This document shows, one piece after another, positions 58,858 through 64,000 of a stretch of DNA of 64,000 nt. The position numbers and the translations under genes were made by a program. Numbering within the stretch: the first letter of the stretch is position 1; each line of letters opens with the position of its first letter. The DNA lies in contig NC_079511.1 in the NCBI RefSeq assembly GCF_000801105.2, positions 14,128,784 to 14,192,783 of the forward strand, read 5' to 3'. The stretch comes from Raphanus sativus. Its lineage: Eukaryota > Streptophyta > Magnoliopsida > Brassicales > Brassicaceae. The notes below the pieces were generated by a model. It did not search any database. It was not told the DNA's origin and worked only from the letters and a program-made list of their open reading frames with translations.

Positions 58858-59392
58858 ATGGGTAAAAGTATTTTGGTTTTCTCTGTCGTTATTACTTTTA
58901 TCTTCTCTATTGCATATGCAACTCCTGGAATCGGAACTTTCTACACAAGTTACACTCGTAAGAAAATCATTTAAAACACTGTTTTGTGTATAGTGCATAC
59001 TACTTGATTTGGGAAGAAAACATATAAAAATACACTTTATATAGGTACCCTTTGATACCTAACTAAAGCGAAATGTTATAACAATCTTTGTTGTTTTATT
59101 ATGTGTTTTGATAGCATCGGCATGTTACAAAAATCAGCCAGAAGGAGTGATGATAGCTGCAGCGAGTGATACATTATGGGACAATGGTCGAGTTTGTGGC
59201 AAAATGTTCCATATCAAATGCACCGGAGCTCGTAACGCCGTGCCTCATCCTTGTACCGGTAAAACTGTGACAGTTAAAATCGTTGACCATTGTCCCGCTG
59301 GCTGCGCTTCTACTATCGACCTCTCCTTTGAAGCTTTTTCTCAGATTGCTAATCCTGTTGCTGGGATCATTAACATTGATTATACGCCGTAA
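58858..59392 (+). CDS. Plant natriuretic peptide (PNP-A type, expansin-like EG45 domain)
   Basis: This gene encodes a secreted 125-residue protein: exon 1 58858-58957, GT-AG intron of 157 nt, exon 2 59115-59392. Residues 1-21 (MGKSILVFSVVITFIFSIAYA) are a signal peptide. The mature part is a single double-psi beta-barrel of expansin domain-1 type without the cellulose-binding domain. It shows GIGTFYTSYTPSACY, GVMIAAASDTLWDNGRVCGK, CTGARNAVPHPCTGKTV and VDHCPAGCASTIDLSFEAF, ending INIDYTP. The cysteines and the VDHC motif of the family are present. PNP-A proteins are apoplastic signalling proteins affecting ion and water balance and responding to salt stress and pathogens; the closest Arabidopsis type is At2g18660, not a neighbour of RUB1 there. 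A 3' UTR intron may end near 59482 (TTTCAG). The start is the first ATG after the TATA box. Confidence 0.93.
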
Positions 59393-59727
59393 TTATTTGA
59401 CAACCTAATACATATTTTTATGTTACATTATAATAACTTGTATCCGGGATTTTAATGATGAGATTGTGTGTTTGTATTTCAGGGCCTAAATGTAGATGGA
59501 GTCTCAAGGAAAACAATGCTCGGATCTAGAAACTAGAAAGTATTGTAATTCCATTATAGTTTTGTAATTGTATTCCAAATATTAATAAAATCCCCAAGAT
59601 TCATAAAAAAAATAAGATTGCATATTTTTTCATATATTTATAGTTTGCATAACATGATTTTAAAAGATAGACAATCAGGAGGTATGCACAACACATCCAA
59701 GTCTAAAAACGAAATACGCACTTAGCA

Positions 59728-60299
59728 GAACAAGATTTGGGTTCACTCCCTGTGGTGAATTCTCAAAATAACCTCAAATGTTAACACCAATCAAAGTGCC
59801 ATATAAGATTAGTAAAAAAAGAGAGGTAAAAAGACGTCGATTAACTTTTTTAATGCCTTCCATTGATTTCTTTTTTATCACATTCGCATAATATTGAAAA
59901 GCTTCTTCATCACCCACACAGAATATTAAATGCTTTATTTCTGAAATTAGTGTCTATAGTCCTCTGCCTTTATACCCCAAATCTAAATTCAAAACACAAA
60001 ACCCTAAATCTTTGGATAGATCCTAAACTCTTGGGTAAAGATAATTCAAAAGGTTTAGAGTTTACCCAAAGATTTATGATTTAGTGTTTTGGATTTACGA
60101 ATTTGACAAACAAAGCTTTTAATATTTTGTTTGGGTGATGAAGAAAAAGAAGTCATGGATTACGTTAAAAAATTAGTCGACATTTTTTTGACCTCTTTTT
60201 TTTTCCTTTTTTTACTAATCTTATATGGCACTTTGATTAGTGCTAACAATTGAAATAAATCTGAGAGTTCACCATAGAGGATAATCCCAAGTTTTGTTC
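59728..60299. mobile_element. Long-TIR Mutator-like element; left arm also in copy 1
   Basis: The left arm (from GAACAAGATTTGGG, 59728) and right arm (ending CCCAAGTTTTGTTC, 60299) are inverted copies for about 130 bp, sharing AATCAAAGTGCCATATAAGA and a run towards GTCGA-TAA. No 9-bp target duplication is evident. The centre (59980-60090) has CCCTAAATC units facing each other. It is related in its ends (CTTGGGTTCA) to the pair at 15-16.4 kb. The left arm alone recurs at 57280-57455 because of the segmental duplication. Confidence 0.65.
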
Positions 60300-61294
60300 G
60301 GTTTTATATTATACATGATAATATTATCAAGCTTAGTTGAGCATGTCATTATTTATCGATTGCAAATGTAAAGACCAAACCCATTTTTGTAATTCTTTAC
60401 AAATAATCTCATTTCAAATGAAATTTCAAGTGGTTGGCAAATAACACCTGTTAAGATATTTTCATGCATGCCGGTGGTGTTTTCTGGGTCTCTTATTTAG
60501 TTATTTGGATTGAAATTTTATAACCCAGTGCTTAGGACTCTTTTCCGAGAAAGAAGGTTCATGCACTAATAAAAAAGAATACTTGACTTTTTTTTTGTAA
60601 AATTTGGACAATGAAGCGATTTGTATAATTATTTTGGATTATATTGAAAAAGCACTAGTGTCTAGTGATCGTTGTTTAAAACAATTCATACAAAAAATGC
60701 TACATTAATTAGTAGCAAGATCGGTTGAGAGGGCAAACAACTCAAGTAGTCGTTTAGGACATCCAATTTTAAGGATTTCTTTGACTTTTTCATATTAATT
60801 ATTTGTTAGTATTATATGTAAATATAATTTATAATTTTTATAAAGATATTTATAAAAAAAAGTTTAACATTGCGATGAAACTTTTCTTATTAAATATATT
60901 AAATCACTACATTATAGAGCAATAACATATTTAAAAAGAAAATTTCGTATTTCCAATGATTTTAGTAAAATTAGGATTGAATATAGTCAAATGTTTATGA
61001 TATAACATATATAAAGTATTGATACGCCGTTGACAAAAATAAAGTATTGGTGCGCCATAAATTCTATGAAATTATTTCCACTTATATTTATTGTGGTTTT
61101 AGTTAGATTTATGTTTTTAAATTTCTCAAATAAATGATTATCGATTTTAAAAAAGATTTTGGCTGTGCTAGGTTTATCAAACAAATTGAGTTATTTTAAA
61201 ATTTTAATGTGATGTTAGATAAAAACAAAAACAGAAGCACTCATGTTGTAAACAAGTTTTTTTATTTGAATAATTTAACATTCTTTCAAAAAAG
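60300..61294. other. Intergenic
   Basis: AT-rich, with no recognisable gene. It contains the micro-insertion at 61011-61056. Confidence 0.4.
61011..61056. repeat. Micro-insertion GTTGAC-An with 18-bp target duplication
   Basis: ATAAAGTATTGATACGCC (61011-61028) and ATAAAGTATTGGTGCGCC (61039-61056) differ at two bases and enclose GTTGACAAAA. The same GTTGAC-A end is seen in the PNP segment insertions. Confidence 0.75.
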
Positions 61295-61483
61295 ATGTTA
61301 GATAAAAACATCAAAATACAATTTATTAAAATTTTGCTTAAGGCATCCAAATACATAGCATATAATTCGCCCCGTCGTGTTCGTCGTAAGAATTGTAATC
61401 CAATCAGTGATCTACCCGAAAAAGACATTATGTTTCTGATAAACGGTAAAAAGGTCACAGACCCTCATAAGTTTGTTGCCTGA
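61295..61483 (+). CDS. Possible small ORF of unknown function (62 aa)
   Basis: This short ORF has composition unlike the surrounding AT-rich DNA in its second half: SPRRVRRKNCNPISDLPEKD, then IMFLINGKKVTDPHKFVA. It could be a small basic protein or the last exon of a larger gene whose other exons are gone. I do not recognise the family. No clear acceptor or TATA box was identified. The following 61500-61760 has TGGGCC motifs, including a 23-bp tandem repeat ACGATGGGCCGAGATTAATA at about 61686-61731. Treat as hypothetical. Confidence 0.3.
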   Translation: MLDKNIKIQFIKILLKASKYIAYNSPRRVRRKNCNPISDLPEKDIMFLINGKKVTDPHKFVA

Positions 61484-63036
61484 TCAATAATAATCAAGGC
61501 AAAGAAGATAATGAGAACGTTCGGTTTCTCGCTGTAGCTGCATTCGTTTTTTTGTGTGGAAAATCAATCTTTTTCTTTTCATTTTCCACCCGTCAAGATC
61601 GTATTCGCAGATAGTCTTAGACTTGGGCCGAGATAAAAAAGATTGGTAAATTTTACATGTTGGTATTTATACGAGTATTCGCTAACGATGGGCCGAGATT
61701 AATAGAAACGATGGGCCGAGATTAATAGATAACTTGTTAATTGGCATGATGTACACGAACCGCGCTCTCGACCCCACTAGTAGCTGATCTTGGATACCTT
61801 CAAACCCAACCAACCTCCCTGCGAACCATAGAATTGAAAATTTTCGGGAGTAGAGAATATTTATTTACTATTGTGAATTTTCTTTACTTTTGAGGTAACA
61901 TCGATATATACACAGTTGTTAGTAAAATCCATGAAAAGACTAACGCTTTAGTTTAAAGTTTTATGTAAGCTAGTCGCTAGAAATTGGTTTAAGATGATGT
62001 TATGTGTATAAAACCGGTTAAGTGAGTTTTTTTTTTTTTGCTAAAATTTGGCAACCGGTTAAGTGAGTTGCAGTGGGGAAAACCTTTTTGAGGTTTGACC
62101 TAGGTGAATGTGTACGTAGATCTACAGTTTGTTCGAGTTCTTTACAGAATGTGAAGTCTTCATTAGAATGATATTTTGATTTGTCAAATACTTCCCAGAT
62201 GGTTTTGCTTAAATATTATGATATTTTACATCTCTATTATACAGATTTTATAAAGATGGACAGTTAAGCAAGGGTCTTAAATTTATTGGCAAAGCAATAA
62301 ATGTATTATGTATAGCACATGCACATGGGGATTCTTTTCCTGTTTATAAGGTTCAATTTCTCATTAAATATATCTCCAATACGTGTATTGTGACACATTT
62401 TAATATTGTTTTGCTAGAAAAGGTGTCTAATGGAGAAAATTTCAACAGTTGACTAATCTCATAATTCAAATTTAGGTAGAATTATTAAGGAATTTAAAAC
62501 CATGTAATGACAAATTAGTGGTTACAAGATTGTGGGAGATCTAACTTGAAAGTTCATTGTCCCATTGATCCCAGCCCTGGTCTGTCCCACTGGAAAAAAA
62601 AAACTCAACTGATCTGTGTTATCCTCTATTCTCTTGTATATGAAGTCTACCAGTTTTATTATGTATTTGGCTCATGAGTCTATTACCTGAACGTTGTCTC
62701 TCAAACAAATTATGTAACCTGTGATTTAAATTGTGCATATACGTTTCTTGGTTTTCTTTTTGTAAATGTTTTCTGTATAAAAGTATTAACCATCAAAATA
62801 AATAAATACAAACCATCATGTTTTGTTTGGATGAATTTCTTTTGAGTTTTTTGTTTGCACTTTGGTAGACTGGAACTAGTAGTCCTTACTCCTTAGATTA
62901 ATATACATTAATACAGTATCAGATATCCTGTGGATTGCCTCGGTCCATCTTGGAGCTATGACTTGATTGCAAATTCCAACTAGTCACCCTTTTTAAAGTT
63001 TGGGAAGATTCATTCAAACAAAAAAAAGGAAAACAA
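61484..63036. other. Intergenic, with TGGGCC repeats
   Basis: TGGGCCGAGAT occurs at about 61625, 61690 and 61713, the last two in a 23-bp tandem repeat. TGGGCC cores are TCP-type promoter sites in plants, so a promoter could lie here, but no adjacent gene is supported. The rest shows nothing recognisable. Confidence 0.4.
62012..62069. repeat. Micro-insertion with 17-bp perfect target duplication
   Basis: AACCGGTTAAGTGAGTT is present at 62012-62028 and 62053-62069 without mismatch. The 24-nt insert reads, on the minus strand, GCCAAATTTTAGC followed by an A run. Confidence 0.8.
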
Positions 63037-63308
63037 TACTCTCTTCGTTTTTTACTTTTTAGTATGTCTTTATAATAATTATGTACATAGATTAAGAAAA
63101 TAATTAATTTCTTAGTTATTTTCTAAACAAAAACACCATTAATTGTTTACTTAATCATAATCTAACCAATAATAAAATAAAATATATTATCATTGGTCAA
63201 GTAACATTAATTATTAATAAATTTTACATAGAAAAATGAAAATTTCATATAATTTAGAATAAAAAAAATTCTCTAAAACCACTTATATTAAAAAAAACAG
63301 AGGAAGTA
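63037..63308. mobile_element. Stowaway-like MITE
   Basis: The element spans 63039-63306 between TA dinucleotides. The left end CTCTCTTCGTTTTTT and the right end, reverse complemented CTTCCTCTGTTTTTT, are inverted repeats. The interior is AT-rich and non-coding. Confidence 0.8.
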
Positions 63309-64000
63309 AGTAAAATATATATGTCGACAGAAGAGTTGCATCACTACAGGATCCTGATTATATTCATCGAACTGTAATTCATTTATTTTTTGGAAGAAGT
63401 AGAGACGTTTACAAAATGACTTAAAGTCAAAAGTATTGGATTTTGCAAACCTGCCTAGCAAGAAAAAGGCGTCACATTTCATATAATTTATAAAAAGTGA
63501 TTTATAAGTCTCTCTAATTCTTATATTTATTCTGCAGACAATCGATTATTTGTTGTTCTACAAACAAAACCAATCTAATAAGTGTGTAAAATTGAGTTTA
63601 TATTTAATTTCTTTTTGTTATGATGTAGTATTATAAGTTTCCAAAAATACACGAATGCGTACATTCGGAAGGGCTGAAGGGGTACATTATTCTGTTTTGC
63701 TAAAATTTAATTATGTTTATGATAAATTTGACATGTGAATGATTAAAACATATCGAGTAGTTGTTATGTCACTAACTCTGTTTTATTGGTCAATGGAAGC
63801 AGGTGAATTTGAAAGAAAATAATAAGTCTATGTAGACAGTGAAAGTAATATGATTACAATAAGAATATTATTTTCTTTTGAACTTTTTGGGGAAATATGT
63901 TTACTACTGGATAATACTAGTACTAGTTAAAGTGCATAAGATAGGACAAAAGTTGCACTTCGAGTCATAACACAAAAGGCATCGAACCTTCTCACAATGC
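63309..64000. other. Right-end intergenic DNA
   Basis: No gene, repeat or mobile-element end was recognised up to the window edge. Confidence 0.4.

Larger units (their letters stand above)
55112..59906. repeat. ~2.4-kb tandem segmental duplication carrying the PNP gene
   Basis: Copy 1 (about 55112-57455) and copy 2 (about 57456-59906) align throughout: the right part of MITE B, MITE C, the right part of A, promoter, two exons, 3' region and the left arm of a Mutator-like element. The junction is at GAAAAGCTTCTTC/AATGTATG near 57455. In copy 2 the corresponding GAAAAGCTTCTTC (about 59897) continues into the rest of the Mutator-like element. So the left breakpoint is in MITE B and the right one in the long-TIR element. 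Exons differ at only a few bases. Confidence 0.85.

Overview
This is plant nuclear DNA, most probably from Brassica or a close Brassicaceae relative. The base composition is AT-rich, genes are split by short GT-AG introns, and transposons are dense. Gene order follows the Arabidopsis chromosome 1 interval around At1g31300-At1g31340: a TLC-domain gene, a trihelix factor, PsaF, a small membrane protein and the ubiquitin-RUB1 fusion. These matches come from recalled family knowledge and were not searched. The LOB-domain gene expected between the trihelix gene and PsaF was not found.

Layout. 0-7.7 kb: 3' exons of the TLC gene (+), a short Helitron (2.06-2.92 kb), hAT-like debris and the two-exon trihelix gene (-). 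7.7-20.9 kb: an intergenic region holding twin long-TIR Mutator-like elements with telomere-like repeats (15.0-16.4 kb), an A-tailed retroposon (17.1-18.0 kb), a hAT-type element with a perfect 8-bp target duplication (18.5-19.2 kb) and a third long-TIR element. 20.9-22.0 kb: PsaF (-). 22.3-35.5 kb: a Helitron terminus, a triplicated ~560-bp repeat split by a MITE, ~435-bp tandem repeats, a two-exon defensin-like gene (31.5-31.9 kb, +) and a 3-kb AT-rich array. 35.8-37.7 kb: the small membrane protein and ubiquitin-RUB1 (both -). 39-47 kb: Helitron ends, one complete non-autonomous Helitron and a 3.5-kb CACTA element carrying only remnants of its two genes. 47.3-53.2 kb: an Athila-type LTR retrotransposon with an intact Gag-protease ORF and a broken pol, cut by a 100-N gap. 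53.3-53.6 kb: the 5' end of an unidentified gene (-). 54.9-60.3 kb: a ~2.4-kb tandem duplication carrying a plant natriuretic peptide (expansin-like, PNP-A type) gene; the first copy is frameshifted and the second intact. Three MITEs nested inside one another sit at its left edge. 60.3-64 kb: mostly intergenic, with one MITE.

The genes are ordinary, separately transcribed plant genes with no joint pathway: photosystem I, ubiquitin-like modification, a transcription factor, and two secreted small proteins probably linked to stress or signalling. The least expected signal is a set of very short (about 8-24 nt), mostly A-tailed insertions, each flanked by a direct duplication of about 12-18 bp. 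Several share a GTTGAC-An-like end. For two of them the paralogous segment preserves the empty site, so they are demonstrable insertions. They look like retroposition products reduced to the last few bases of a 3' end. I saw no CRISPR array, rRNA gene or convincing tRNA gene.
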